Of a stretch of DNA of 64,000 nt, positions 17,022 through 26,067 are shown piece after piece (the stretch's first letter is position 1; each line of letters opens with the position of its first letter). The notes under the pieces are model-generated. The model was given only the letters and a program-made list of their open reading frames with translations. It was not told the DNA's origin and searched no databases. This DNA is from Aequorivita todarodis (GTDB lineage Bacteria; Bacteroidota; Bacteroidia; Flavobacteriales; Flavobacteriaceae), in the NCBI RefSeq assembly GCF_028561335.1, contig NZ_JAQQTG010000019.1, forward strand, positions 62,001 through 126,000, read 5' to 3'. Both the position numbers and the translations under genes were made by a program.

Positions 17022-17039
17022 ATAGGGCAGTTGCCTTAT
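17022..17039 (-). promoter_or_regulatory. Shared 18-bp palindromic operator, site 2
   Basis: ATAAGGCAACTGCCCTAT on the minus strand, 54 nt upstream of the 87-residue gene. Confidence 0.8.
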
Positions 17040-17078
17040 AATCCCCACCCCGCCCCAAAGGAGAGGGAGCTAATTGTT

Positions 17079-19058
17079 TCAAAAAATAAGTCTCACCACG
17101 GTTCCTCTATCTATTTCTGAAGTGATTGCCACGTTTCCCCCCAAATCTTTGGCGCGTTTTTTTATGTTTGCGATGCCGTTGCCGAAACTTGTTTTTTCCA
17201 TATCGAAACCTTTGCCGTTATCGGTTATTTCCACCTTAAAGGAAGTCCCCACCCCCGACCCCTCCCCAACAGGGAGGGGAGCTTTGGATAGGGAAACTTG
17301 TATTTGGGTTGCTTCGGAATATTTTAGGGCATTGTTTACGGCTTCCTGTATAATCCTGTAAATATTCATGCCTTCCACAGAGGTAAAATGCTTTTCCCTT
17401 AAAACATTTTCGGCAACATCAAATTGAAAATTGACATCGCTGGACACCTTGGCCTTTTCAATAAAATTTGAAATGCGCGCCTGCAAATCCTCCACCGAAA
17501 TATCTGTTTTGTTCATCGCCCAAATGGTGTCGCGCAGCTCATAAATGGTCTGTGAGGCAAACTCGCTTATCCTGCCCAATTTATCGGTTACGGACGTTGC
17601 GGCACCCTCCAAGCCATACTTTAAATTGTCTATGGAAGAAATAATAAAAGTGAGCTGGCTGCCAATATTGTCATGGAGGTCGCGGGAAATCCGCAACCGC
17701 TGTTCCTGTAATTGGTTTTGGGTAGCTATCTTTGCGAGGGCCGTTTTCAGTTCGCTTTCTTTTTGAAGTTGGCGGTTTTTCAGTTTTTGCTGCTTGTAAA
17801 AAAGATAGCCGATAAGCCCCAAAAGCAGCGCAAGTCCAAGACTTCCGAAGATCAGATTGTTTTTCTGTTCCACTTCAAGCTCCCTTTCCGCAAGGTTTGC
17901 CCGGGTTTCCGCGAGGGCCCTTTCTTTTTCGGAAATATTGAATTTCGTTTCCAACGCCGCTGTATTCTCGGCATTTTGTTGTGAAAAAATACTGTCCCTG
18001 AGCGCAATGGCCTTTATAAAATATTCGTTGCCTTTTTCGGGATCGTTGTTCAGGAAATTGGCCTGTGATACCGCATAATAGTATTCAGAAATACTCACCT
18101 TTTGTTCCGGAAATTGCTGGATTAAATTTTCGCCCTTCTTCAGCACCTTGAGGGCTTCCTTTAAATTATTTTTTAGGATATAGGCTTCCGCAAGATTATT
18201 GATGGAGGTAATCACTCTATGCACCCCAATTTTTGTGGCAAGCCTTCCATCTATCACTTCCTGCAGAAGAGGTATGGCAAGGTCCGTTCGGTTTGTTTTT
18301 TGGTATAGGCTGGCCAAAGTATGGGTTAGATCGAAATACAGATCTTGGTTTCCAACTTCCTTTGCCAGATTTCTACCTTCAACTAGCATTTTTTCCGCTT
18401 CTTTGAAATCACCTTTGTCCTGTAAATTAATGGCAATGTTGTTAAGGGAAACGGGAATATCCTTGGTTTTTTTATATTCCCGGCGGATGGCCAGGGCCTT
18501 TTGGTGATACTCCAAAGCTTTATCGGCCATATTCATATCTTGGTAAATGAGGCCTATATTGTTAAGGTAGGTATCGTCCTTGTCGGGGGTGCCGTATTTT
18601 CTGTTCAGGGCAAGTGCCTCGAAAAAATAATCCAAAGCGTTTTGGTAATTTCCTTGGTTCCAATTGGACATGCCCAGGCCGTTTGTGCATCGTGCCTCAA
18701 GGTCTGCAAAGCCGTAATCCTTGCTCATCAAAAGCGCCTTCTTGAAATAGAATTGGGCCGAATCGTAAACACCTTGTACGTCATAATATATTCCCAAGGT
18801 ATTGGTAAGCCGTGTTTTACTGTAGGCTGTTTTTGGGGTGGTAGTTTCCCTTAATCCCTTTTGAAGAAAACTTTTTGCTTTTTCAGGTTCATTAAAAATA
18901 TAATAAAACCCCAAATCGTTATAAATAGCGAGCCGCGTGGAATCATTCGCCGTTTTTGCGGCCTGCACCAAACTGTCCATTTTCTTTTGGGGAGCTTGCG
19001 AAAAGACTGTTGAAAGTCCAATAAACAAAAACAGAAAAACACAGAAAAAACATTTCAT
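17079..19058 (-). CDS. TPR sensor histidine kinase, second paralogue
   Basis: A 659-residue kinase with the same plan as its neighbour: signal peptide, TPR repeats to about 350, coiled coil, membrane helix (LIFGSLGLALLLGLIGYLFY, about 400), phospho-histidine in RISRDLHDNIGSQ, and ATPase motifs NNALKYS, DNGKGFD, GNGIANIKKRA. Residues about 591-606 (APLPVGEGSGVGT) are translated from a palindromic repeat and sit between two strands of the ATPase domain; the paralogue lacks them. It has its own operator and promoter. Confidence 0.92.
   Translation of the reverse strand: MKCFFCVFLFLFIGLSTVFSQAPQKKMDSLVQAAKTANDSTRLAIYNDLGFYYIFNEPEKAKSFLQKGLRETTTPKTAYSKTRLTNTLGIYYDVQGVYDSAQFYFKKALLMSKDYGFADLEARCTNGLGMSNWNQGNYQNALDYFFEALALNRKYGTPDKDDTYLNNIGLIYQDMNMADKALEYHQKALAIRREYKKTKDIPVSLNNIAINLQDKGDFKEAEKMLVEGRNLAKEVGNQDLYFDLTHTLASLYQKTNRTDLAIPLLQEVIDGRLATKIGVHRVITSINNLAEAYILKNNLKEALKVLKKGENLIQQFPEQKVSISEYYYAVSQANFLNNDPEKGNEYFIKAIALRDSIFSQQNAENTAALETKFNISEKERALAETRANLAERELEVEQKNNLIFGSLGLALLLGLIGYLFYKQQKLKNRQLQKESELKTALAKIATQNQLQEQRLRISRDLHDNIGSQLTFIISSIDNLKYGLEGAATSVTDKLGRISEFASQTIYELRDTIWAMNKTDISVEDLQARISNFIEKAKVSSDVNFQFDVAENVLREKHFTSVEGMNIYRIIQEAVNNALKYSEATQIQVSLSKAPLPVGEGSGVGTSFKVEITDNGKGFDMEKTSFGNGIANIKKRAKDLGGNVAITSEIDRGTVVRLIF
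17243..17284. repeat. In-frame palindromic insertion in the second kinase
   Basis: Core gacccctccccaacagggag plus flanking ccccaccccc. The other TPR kinase, otherwise aligned here, has no such segment. Confidence 0.75.
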
Positions 19059-19097
19059 AAAAAGCCATTGTTGGGAATCCTAAAGTACAGAAAAAAA

Positions 19098-19160
19098 ATA
19101 AACCCCATAGTTTAACATGGGGTTTCAGAACTGCAAACGCCCCTCAACTCGTTTGCGTTT
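19098..19160 (-). other. Structured 5' leader of the second kinase
   Basis: Two hairpins in the untranslated leader: aaccccat...atggggtt and gcaaacg...cgtttgc. They lie between the predicted transcription start near 19197 and the ATG at 19058. Function unknown. The rest of the 358-nt gap holds the operator, promoter and the terminator of the lipoprotein gene. Confidence 0.5.
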
Positions 19161-19202
19161 TGAAAAATAATCTGGTTAGTAGATCACTTTAAATTTCCTA
19201 TA

Positions 19203-19210
19203 CAAAGATG
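19203..19210 (-). promoter_or_regulatory. -7 box of the second kinase promoter
   Basis: CATCTTTG on the minus strand, 22 nt after the operator at 19233-19250. Confidence 0.55.
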
Positions 19211-19232
19211 CTTTTTGGCAAAAGAATAAACA

Positions 19233-19250
19233 ATAGGGCAGTTGCCGTAT
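19233..19250 (-). promoter_or_regulatory. Shared 18-bp palindromic operator, site 3
   Basis: ATACGGCAACTGCCCTAT on the minus strand, 174 nt upstream of the second kinase start. Confidence 0.8.
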
Positions 19251-19334
19251 TCTCAGTAGTCAGTATTCAGTGTTCAGTATAATTTTAAGGCTCCTAAACT
19301 TTTAAACCCCTCAACTTTTAAACTTTTAAACTAT

Positions 19335-19372
19335 AAAAAAAACCGGAGGAAAAACTTGCGTTTCGCCCCCGG
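19335..19372 (-). terminator. Intrinsic terminator of the lipoprotein gene
   Basis: On the minus strand CCGGGGG pairs with CCTCCGG (one G-U) and is followed by a run of eight U. It lies 45 nt after the stop codon. Confidence 0.7.
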
Positions 19373-19417
19373 CCCACGTAAAAACCTCAACATAGAGATT
19401 TTCTTTAGTGCGTTTGC

Positions 19418-19936
19418 TTACTGGAAATCCACATTGAATGAACCTTCGGTAATGTCTTTAAAAGTACCATCCGCATTTTTGCCTTTAAAATTAAAAGTAC
19501 CTTTAATGTTGGTTGAACTAATTTCCGAAACTTTTATTTCGCCCGCAACGCTTGTATCATACGGAGCAACCCATATTTCTGAATTTGTTGGATTGTTAAC
19601 ATCTACTTCTGTATAGCTGGCATTGCCAAATACGTTGGGGCCGCCGCCAATGCTGTAGGTGCCTACCCCGTCAAAACCACCATTAATTGACAAAGTGATG
19701 TTTTTGCCGTTCATGGTATTTGAAGTGATCATTAAAGTGCTGACCCCATTGGCATCGGAACGTACGGCACTGGTCACCAAAGGATCCGAATTATAGCTTG
19801 CGCCAGAAACCTTTGCGCTTACAGTTCCAGAAGCAGCATCACCGCCGCCTCCGCCATCGTCGTCTTTTTTACAAGAAGTTAAACTTACGGCAACAACTGC
19901 CATCAATACTAAAATTGTTTTGTTGAATAGTTTCAT
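19418..19936 (-). CDS. Small lipoprotein, DUF6252-like
   Basis: A 172-residue lipoprotein. The lipobox is VSLTSC with Cys22, followed by KKDDDGGGGGD, the acidic signal that in Bacteroidota sends lipoproteins to the outer membrane or surface. The mature part is rich in beta strands, S, T, G and N (VSAKVSGASYNSDP, then GTYSIGG and GSFNVDF), resembling the DUF6252-type lipoproteins. It has its own copy of the shared operator and is the only non-signalling product of that set, so it may be the output of the two-component system. Confidence 0.75.
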   Translation of the reverse strand: MKLFNKTILVLMAVVAVSLTSCKKDDDGGGGGDAASGTVSAKVSGASYNSDPLVTSAVRSDANGVSTLMITSNTMNGKNITLSINGGFDGVGTYSIGGGPNVFGNASYTEVDVNNPTNSEIWVAPYDTSVAGEIKVSEISSTNIKGTFNFKGKNADGTFKDITEGSFNVDFQ

Positions 19937-19987
19937 AATGTTTGGTTTTAGTTCTCCGCCGCGGCGGATACGTGATTAATGTTGAAG

Positions 19988-19995
19988 CAAAATTG
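19988..19995 (-). promoter_or_regulatory. -7 box of the lipoprotein promoter
   Basis: CAATTTTG on the minus strand, 22 nt after the operator at 20018-20035. Confidence 0.55.
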
Positions 19996-20017
19996 GTCCA
20001 AACCTGAAGTTCTCACA

Positions 20018-20035
20018 ATAGGGCAATTGCCTTAT
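20018..20035 (-). promoter_or_regulatory. Shared 18-bp palindromic operator, site 4
   Basis: ATAAGGCAATTGCCCTAT on the minus strand, 81 nt upstream of the lipoprotein start. Confidence 0.8.
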
Positions 20036-20074
20036 TCTTTTCAGTATGCAGTATTCAGTACCAGTTGGCAGTAC

Positions 20075-21094
20075 TTAAAATTGAATATGTGGAAATAGAT
20101 TTTTAAGTGAAGAAATTTTCTGTTGAAGATTTGCCAAAAACCGGAGATGTTCGGCACTTTCGGGATTTAAGGACCTGTGGTTCAGGCCATTTTGTATGGA
20201 GGCGATTTCCTTTTGAAGCGTTTCGGTTTCAGCAGCAATCCAAACTTTGGAAAATTTCTGCCAAATAAGCTCGATGGCGGTGCTGTTTGGATGAAGCAGA
20301 TCCTCGGCGTAAAAACGGTAATCGCGGAGTTCGTCCATCATGATTTCGAAGGCAGGAAAGTAAAAGGATTTACGATTTACGTCCCGAAAGCTATCGGGAG
20401 CCGATTTTAGATTTAAGAAGTGGTGGATTGCAGAAATGAGATGCGCTTTGCTGAGTGAATTTTCCGCGAAACCATCTTTAATATGCCGCACGGGCGAAAC
20501 GGTGTTTATAATTGTCGCGGTCGGGTTTATTGTTGAAATTTTATCGAAAATAGTTTGAAGGCTTTTTGAAATGGTTTCGATGGAAAGCAATTCCTTTTGA
20601 AAATGTTGCTTCGGAAGTTTATGGCAGTTGGCTACAATTTCGCCTGTGCTTAGCAGAGCCGAAGCACGGTCGCTGAGCGGAGCCGAAGCGTCAACAGTCC
20701 TGTAAACCCACGAAGTTCCAAAAGTGAAAATGATATGCGTTGCAGAAAAGAGAGCTTCGCGAAGGTTTTGCAAAGCCGAATTTAGATTAACTAAAAATTC
20801 ATCCATATCCAAAGCCGAAAGCTCGGAATGTGCTTCAAAACATTTCCAAACTTCATTGTGCTGAAAAATATCTTCTTCGGAAAAGGAAACGTCGTCAATT
20901 GCGCGAACAATCAGTTTTTCAATCGATACAGGATTGAAAATTACCCCAAACGGATTCTGTAAATTCTGAAACTTGAAATAATCAAACTTTCTTCCAATGT
21001 TTTCCGAAAAACAGCTTCCCATCAAAAGGATTTTGGAGGAATAATCTATCTGATTTTCTTCGGGGTTTAGCGGTATTTCGGTTTGGAGCTTCAT
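20075..21094 (-). CDS. GSCFA domain protein
   Basis: A 339-residue member of the GSCFA family (SGNH-hydrolase-like, function not established). The eponymous motif is LLMGSCFSENIG near residue 25, then NPFGVIFNP, TFGTSWVY, IVANCHKLP, TVSPVRH and MMDELRDYRFYAEDLLHPN. Two stretches are translations of repeats: residues about 133-149 (DASAPLSDRASALLS) between TFGTSWVYRTV and TGEIVANCHK, and about 228-238 (APDSFRDVNR). Both sit in loops between conserved motifs. Confidence 0.88.
   Translation of the reverse strand: MKLQTEIPLNPEENQIDYSSKILLMGSCFSENIGRKFDYFKFQNLQNPFGVIFNPVSIEKLIVRAIDDVSFSEEDIFQHNEVWKCFEAHSELSALDMDEFLVNLNSALQNLREALFSATHIIFTFGTSWVYRTVDASAPLSDRASALLSTGEIVANCHKLPKQHFQKELLSIETISKSLQTIFDKISTINPTATIINTVSPVRHIKDGFAENSLSKAHLISAIHHFLNLKSAPDSFRDVNRKSFYFPAFEIMMDELRDYRFYAEDLLHPNSTAIELIWQKFSKVWIAAETETLQKEIASIQNGLNHRSLNPESAEHLRFLANLQQKISSLKNLFPHIQF
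20385..20406. repeat. In-frame tcccgaaagctatcggga palindrome in the GSCFA gene
   Basis: Of the same family as tcccgataactatcggga after metK (11493) and upstream of paaG (55952). Translated as PDSFRD. Confidence 0.8.
20650..20697. repeat. In-frame agccgaagc / gcttcggct repeat in the GSCFA gene
   Basis: Contains agagccgaagcacggtcgct and gagcggagccgaagcg. Translated as ASAPLSDRASALLS inside an otherwise conserved region. Confidence 0.75.
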
Positions 21095-21108
21095 CTGTTA
21101 TATAAAAT

Positions 21109-21167
21109 CTCTGTGTTCCCTGTGCCTTTGTGGTGTATAATTTACCACAGAGACACAGAGGTCACAG
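21109..21167. repeat. ctctgtg...cacagag inverted repeat between alaS and GSCFA gene
   Basis: Arms tctctgtgttccctgtgcct and agagacacagaggtcacaga flank a gtggtgtataatttaccac palindrome. A close relative lies at 45958-46021. Confidence 0.8.
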
Positions 21168-21169
21168 AG

Positions 21170-23782
21170 TCAAATCAAAAAGGTTTTCGCTTTTTCCAAG
21201 GCCTCATCAATTCCCGCTGGATTCTTCCCTCCCGCAGTGGCAAAGAAAGGCTGCCCGCCGCCGCCGCCCTGGATGTATTTTCCAAGTTCGCGGACGATTT
21301 TTCCCGCATCCAGATTTTTATCGGCAGCCAATTCTTTTGAAATATAACAGGCAAGCAACGCTTTTCCATCGTGTTCGGCGCCAAAAACTAAAAATAGATT
21401 CTCGGTTTCGCCGCCCATTTCAAACGCCAAATCCTTCATTCCACCAGCATCCAAATCAATTTTTTTAGCAAGGAAATTGATTCCGTTTATTACTTCAATT
21501 TCAGCTTTTAATTCGCCTTTTAGATTCTTGGCTTTATCCTTCAACAATTGCTGAATCTGTTTTTGCAAGGCACTGTTTTCTTCCTGCAGACTTTCCACAG
21601 CCTTCACCGGGTCCTGTGCATTGTTCAGTGCTTTTTGGAGTGCGGCAAACGCTTCACTTCTATCAATAAAATATTGTTTGGCAGCATCGCCGGTAATCGC
21701 TTCAATCCTTCTGATTCCCGAGGCAACCGCGCCTTCGGAAGTAATGATGAAATGCCAAATATCGTTTGTATTCGGCACGTGGGTTCCCCCGCAAAGTTCC
21801 ATCGATTTTCCAAACTTTATCGCGCGCACACTATCGCCGTATTTTTCGCCGAAAAGTGCAATGGCACCTTCGTCTATGGCTTGCTGGTAGGGAATATTTC
21901 GTCGTTCTTCCAAAGCGATTCCCTCGCGGATTCGGGCGTTTACAAAATCCTCCACCTGTTTCAGTTCCTCGTCGGTCACTTTTGCGAAATGTGAAAAGTC
22001 AAAACGCAGGTTTCGGCTGTGGACCATACTCCCTTTTTGGGTAACGTGCTCGCCCAAAATATTGCGCAGGCCTTGGTGCAACAAGTGGGTTGCGGTATGG
22101 TTGGCCGCGGTACGGTTTCGCTGTTTTTCGTCCACTACGGCCACAAACGTACCCTCCAAATTTCGCGGAAGCGTTTTTGTGAAATGGATTATTAGATTGT
22201 TTTCCTTTTTGGTGTCAACAATATAAGTAATGCCGCCATCGGCAGCTTTTAAATAGCCCTTATCGCCTACTTGGCCGCCGCCTTCGGGATAGAACGGCGT
22301 GAGATTGAAAACAAGTTGGTACATTTCGCCCTCCTTTTTGCTTTCCACCTTGCGGTATTTTGTAATGCGCACTTGGGTTTCCAAGGTATCGTAGCCCACA
22401 AATTCCTCTTCGTCATCTTTTTCCAGAACAATCCAATCGCCCGTTTCCACTTTTGTCGCGGCGCGGGAGCGGTCCTTCTGTTGCTGAAGTTCGGCGTCAA
22501 ATTCCTTTTCGTTTAACGAATAGCCGCGTTCACGAAGAATTAATGCCGTTAAATCTATCGGGAAGCCGAAGGTATCGTACAATTCAAACGCTTTTTTACC
22601 GGAAATTTCCTTTGAATCTGCGGTTTCAATAACGTTTTCAAGCAACACCAAACCTTGGTCCAGCGTTCGCAAAAACGATTGTTCCTCTTCGCGAATAACA
22701 TTCGTGATTAAGTTCTTTTCAGTAATTAACTCCGGAAAAGCGTCGCCCATTTGCGCGCTGAGCGTTTCTACCAATTTATAAATGAAAGGCTCTTTTTTGT
22801 CCAAAAACGTAAACCCGTAACGGATGGCCCTTCTTAAAATTCTTCGTATTACATAGCCGGCGCCCGTATTGCTCGGAAGCTGCCCATCTGCAATTGAAAA
22901 TGCCACGGCGCGAACGTGGTCTGCGATTACGCGCGTTGCAATGTCCTTTTTCTCGTCCTTTCCGTATTTTGAATTCGTAATTGCCTCAATCTCCCGAATG
23001 AGCGGTGTAAAAACATCGGTATCGTAGTTGCTCTGTTTGTTTTGCAAAACCATACACAAACGCTCAAAACCCATCCCGGTATCAACATGTTGGGCGGGCA
23101 ATTTTTCAAGGCTACCGTTGGCTTTTCGGTTGAATTGCATAAAAACCAAGTTCCAGATTTCCACTACTTGCGGGTGGTCGTTATTCACCAAATCCTTCCC
23201 CGGAATTTTAGCCTTCTCTTCCGCCGAACGGATATCCACGTGTATTTCGCTGCATGGCCCGCATGGACCTTGGTCGCCCATTTCCCAGAAATTGTCCTTT
23301 TTGTTTCCGTTTAAAATGCGGTCTTCGGGCACGAATCGTTTCCAAAGTTCATAAGCTTCGGTATCGCGCTCCAAGCCTTCACTTTCATCGCCTTCAAAGA
23401 TGGTTACGTAGAGAATTTCCTTATCAATTTTATACACTTCGGTCAAAAGCTCCCACGCCCACTCGATGGCTTCTTTTTTGAAATAATCGCCAAAACTCCA
23501 ATTGCCGAGCATTTCAAACATGGTATGGTGATAGGTATCCATTCCCACTTCTTCAAGATCGTTGTGCTTTCCGCTTACGCGCAGGCATTTCTGTGTGTCT
23601 GCAATCCGGTTGCTTTTTGGCTTTCCATTTCCGAGGAAATATTCCTTAAAAGGCGCCATCCCACTATTGATGAACATTAGGGTTGGGTCGTTCTTCACCA
23701 CCATAGGCACTGAGGGCACAATGGCGTGTTGTTTCGACTTGAAAAATTCTAAAAATCTGGAACGGGTTTCCTTCGAGTTCAT
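21170..23782 (-). CDS. alaS: Alanyl-tRNA synthetase
   Basis: An 870-residue full-length AlaS. It charges tRNA-Ala. The class II catalytic core starts [14 protein letters not shown], with [11 protein letters not shown] and [17 protein letters not shown]. The editing domain has the zinc motifs NHTATHLLH and CGGTHV. The C-terminal oligomerisation part ends [16 protein letters not shown]. All key segments are intact. Confidence 0.97.
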   Translation of the reverse strand: MNSKETRSRFLEFFKSKQHAIVPSVPMVVKNDPTLMFINSGMAPFKEYFLGNGKPKSNRIADTQKCLRVSGKHNDLEEVGMDTYHHTMFEMLGNWSFGDYFKKEAIEWAWELLTEVYKIDKEILYVTIFEGDESEGLERDTEAYELWKRFVPEDRILNGNKKDNFWEMGDQGPCGPCSEIHVDIRSAEEKAKIPGKDLVNNDHPQVVEIWNLVFMQFNRKANGSLEKLPAQHVDTGMGFERLCMVLQNKQSNYDTDVFTPLIREIEAITNSKYGKDEKKDIATRVIADHVRAVAFSIADGQLPSNTGAGYVIRRILRRAIRYGFTFLDKKEPFIYKLVETLSAQMGDAFPELITEKNLITNVIREEEQSFLRTLDQGLVLLENVIETADSKEISGKKAFELYDTFGFPIDLTALILRERGYSLNEKEFDAELQQQKDRSRAATKVETGDWIVLEKDDEEEFVGYDTLETQVRITKYRKVESKKEGEMYQLVFNLTPFYPEGGGQVGDKGYLKAADGGITYIVDTKKENNLIIHFTKTLPRNLEGTFVAVVDEKQRNRTAANHTATHLLHQGLRNILGEHVTQKGSMVHSRNLRFDFSHFAKVTDEELKQVEDFVNARIREGIALEERRNIPYQQAIDEGAIALFGEKYGDSVRAIKFGKSMELCGGTHVPNTNDIWHFIITSEGAVASGIRRIEAITGDAAKQYFIDRSEAFAALQKALNNAQDPVKAVESLQEENSALQKQIQQLLKDKAKNLKGELKAEIEVINGINFLAKKIDLDAGGMKDLAFEMGGETENLFLVFGAEHDGKALLACYISKELAADKNLDAGKIVRELGKYIQGGGGGQPFFATAGGKNPAGIDEALEKAKTFLI

Positions 23783-23811
23783 TTCTTATAAAGTTATGCT
23801 AAAATTAAGGG

Positions 23812-23843
23812 TTGGGCGCAGTGGGAAACAATTTCTATATTTG
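23812..23843 (+). promoter_or_regulatory. Promoter of the M23 peptidase gene
   Basis: TTG, 21 nt, TATATTTG: full -33/-7 match in the space between the divergent alaS and M23 genes. Confidence 0.7.
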
Positions 23844-23905
23844 TAAAAACGTTACCTTTACCTCGCGCGAACAAGCAACGCGCAAAAATAGCAATTTTTT
23901 AATGC

Positions 23906-24883
23906 ATGTCTAAGGTTAAATATTACTACGATAGCGAAACGCTTTCGTACCGAAAAATAGAAAAGAAAAAAGGCCGAAAACTGAAGATTTTCGCCCTAAG
24001 TCTTTTGGGAATGTTTTTGAGCGGTTTTTTACTGCTTTTGGTTTATATAAATCTTCCTTCGGTTCAGACCCCAAAGGAGTTGGCGCTACAACGCGAGCTG
24101 AACAATATGCAGCTCCAATTTGAGCTTTTGAACAAGAAAATAAACCAAGCACAGGCAGTTTTAGCGGAAGTGGAAGACCGCGACAACAACTTGTATCGCG
24201 TGTATTTCGAAAGCAACCCAATCCCTGAGGAGCAGCGAAAGGCTGGTTTTGGAGGGATTAACCGTTATAAGGATTTGGAGGGTTTTGACAATTCGAAATT
24301 GATAATAAACACCACCCGCAACTTGGATATTTTAACGAAGCAGATTGTGGTGCAGTCGAAATCGTTGGATGAAATAGCCAAACTTGCCGAGGAAAAAGAA
24401 AAGCTTTTGGCCGCCATTCCTGCAATCCAACCCGTAAAAAACGAGGATTTAACGCGGATTGCATCGGGTTACGGTTACCGCACAGACCCATTTACAAAAG
24501 CGCGAAAGTTCCACTACGGCATGGATTTTACCGCACCCCGCGGAACGCCAGTCTATGCAACGGGCGATGGGGTCGTGGAACGTGCGGACAATACCGCGAC
24601 CGGTTACGGAAACCATATTGTGATAGACCATGGCTACGGTTATGAAAGTCTGTACGGACATTTGTACAAATACAATGTACGGGCTGGCCAAAAAGTACAG
24701 CGCGGAGACATTATAGGTTTTGTGGGAAGTACCGGAAGAAGCGAGGCGCCACATTGCCATTACGAAGTTTTTAAGGATGGCGAACGCATCAACCCGATAA
24801 ATTTTTACTACGGAAGTTTGACTGCGGAAGAATTTGCCAATATTTTGAAAAAATCACAGGAAGAGAACCAATCTTTAGATTAA
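23906..24883 (+). CDS. M23 family metallopeptidase (LytM domain)
   Basis: A 325-residue membrane-anchored peptidoglycan endopeptidase. Topology: basic cytoplasmic N-terminus, membrane helix at about 28-50 (FALSLLGMFLSGFLLLLVYI), coiled coil at about 58-90, then the LytM domain. Zinc ligands are in FHYGMDFTAP, SLYGHLYKY and APHCHYEVF, all present, so it is probably active. It would act on periplasmic peptidoglycan in cell-wall remodelling. The following merR gene may be in the same unit. Confidence 0.92.
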   Translation: MSKVKYYYDSETLSYRKIEKKKGRKLKIFALSLLGMFLSGFLLLLVYINLPSVQTPKELALQRELNNMQLQFELLNKKINQAQAVLAEVEDRDNNLYRVYFESNPIPEEQRKAGFGGINRYKDLEGFDNSKLIINTTRNLDILTKQIVVQSKSLDEIAKLAEEKEKLLAAIPAIQPVKNEDLTRIASGYGYRTDPFTKARKFHYGMDFTAPRGTPVYATGDGVVERADNTATGYGNHIVIDHGYGYESLYGHLYKYNVRAGQKVQRGDIIGFVGSTGRSEAPHCHYEVFKDGERINPINFYYGSLTAEEFANILKKSQEENQSLD

Positions 24884-24885
24884 AT

Positions 24886-24918
24886 TCCAAAAAACAAATA
24901 CCAAATTCCAAAAAATTG
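24886..24918. repeat. aaattccaaa repeat
   Basis: attccaaaaaacaaatacca followed by aattccaaaaaattg, directly after the M23 stop codon. Confidence 0.6.
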
Positions 24919-24933
24919 AAATTAATCACTGAT

Positions 24934-24992
24934 AACCCTTAACCCTTAACCCTTAACCCTTAACCCTTAACCCTTAACCCTTAACCCTTAAC
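24934..24992. repeat. Tandem heptamer array (AACCCTT)8
   Basis: Eight perfect copies of aaccctt plus a partial one, ending 7 nt before the merR ATG. On the other strand it reads AAGGGTT, a telomere-like unit. Confidence 0.95.
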
Positions 24993-24999
24993 AAAACAA

Positions 25000-25329
25000 A
25001 TGCACATAGACCTACCCGAAAAACTGTATTATGGCATTGGCGAAGTGGCCGAAGCCTTCGGCGTGAATACGTCGCTGATACGTTTTTGGGAAAAGGAATT
25101 TGACGCATTAAAACCGAAAAAAAATGCTAAGGGCAACCGAAAGTTTACCCCGCAGGACATCAAAAATCTGGAACTCATATTCCATTTGGTGAAAGAACGC
25201 GGGTTTACGTTGGAAGGCGCAAAAATCCATTTAAAGGAAAACAAACAAAAAACACTGGACCGGTTTGAGATTATCCGCAAGCTGGAGTCGGTAAAAGCAG
25301 AACTTTTAAAAATCAAGGAACAACTCTAA
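25000..25329 (+). CDS. MerR family transcriptional regulator
   Basis: A 109-residue protein with only the MerR DNA-binding domain and a short coil. YYGIGEVAEAFGVNTSLIRFWEKEF is the winged helix-turn-helix, followed by NRKFTPQDIKNLELI and the helical tail. It lacks an effector domain or metal-binding cysteines, as is usual for this flavobacterial gene next to M23 and lemA. The start lies 7 nt after an (AACCCTT)8 array. Confidence 0.88.
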   Translation: MHIDLPEKLYYGIGEVAEAFGVNTSLIRFWEKEFDALKPKKNAKGNRKFTPQDIKNLELIFHLVKERGFTLEGAKIHLKENKQKTLDRFEIIRKLESVKAELLKIKEQL

Positions 25330-25342
25330 AACCAATCGCATC

Positions 25343-25951
25343 ATGAAAAAATGGTTACCTATCATTATTATCCTCGGCCTAATTTTAATTATTGGAGGCT
25401 ATTTGGCCAGTCTTAACAACAAACTCGTGGAATTGGACCAAAAGGCCACCGCCCAGTGGGCCAATGTGGAAAGCTCTTACCAGCGCCGGGCAGACCTTAT
25501 TCCAAACATTGTGAGCACTGCAAAGGGCTATGCCGAGTTTGAACAGGAAACTTTGGTTGCCGTTACCGAGGCCAGAAGCAAAGCCACTTCCATAAACATT
25601 GACCCTTCAAATATTACCCCAGAACAACTTGCGCAATATCAACAAGCGCAGGCAGGCGTAACCTCTGCTCTTTCACGATTGTTGGCCGTTTTTGAAAGAT
25701 ACCCCGATTTAAAGGCAAATGAAAATTTCAAGGAATTGATTAACGAACTGGAACGCACCGAAAACCGCATCAACGTGGAGCGTAACAGGTTTAACGAAGA
25801 AGCGCGACTGTTCAATACCGAAATAAATCAATTCCCAACAAAGATGTTTGCCGGGCTATTGGGCTTCCACGAAAAAGCATATTTCAAAGCCGATGCCGGC
25901 AGCGAAAAAGCTCCGGAAGTAAATTTTGATGACCTGGGAAAAGATGATTAA
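25343..25951 (+). CDS. lemA: LemA family protein
   Basis: A 202-residue LemA protein. One N-terminal membrane helix (LPIIIILGLILIIGGYLASL), then the conserved QWANVESSYQRRADLIPNIV and helical domain with ENRINVERNRFNEEARLFN. The family is found with TPM-domain proteins, as here, where two follow directly. The precise role is not established. It starts 13 nt after merR. Confidence 0.93.
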   Translation: MKKWLPIIIILGLILIIGGYLASLNNKLVELDQKATAQWANVESSYQRRADLIPNIVSTAKGYAEFEQETLVAVTEARSKATSINIDPSNITPEQLAQYQQAQAGVTSALSRLLAVFERYPDLKANENFKELINELERTENRINVERNRFNEEARLFNTEINQFPTKMFAGLLGFHEKAYFKADAGSEKAPEVNFDDLGKDD

Positions 25952-26067
25952 AAAACCAAAAAAATTGAGATTTGGGACAAGTGACGAAAAAGAGTTTCTT
26001 TATATAAAACTCAAAGATCTGGGTCTCAAATCTCAAGTCTAACATCTAACATCTAACATCTAAAAAA

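Noticed and set aside
16704-19936. Operator motif explained by duplication of the kinase promoter region
   Set aside because: Sequences between and around the four motifs are not similar apart from the motif and the -7 box.
24934-24992. Telomere-like repeat as a sign of a linear replicon end or contig end
   Set aside because: It is internal, flanked by normal genes on both sides, and only eight units long.
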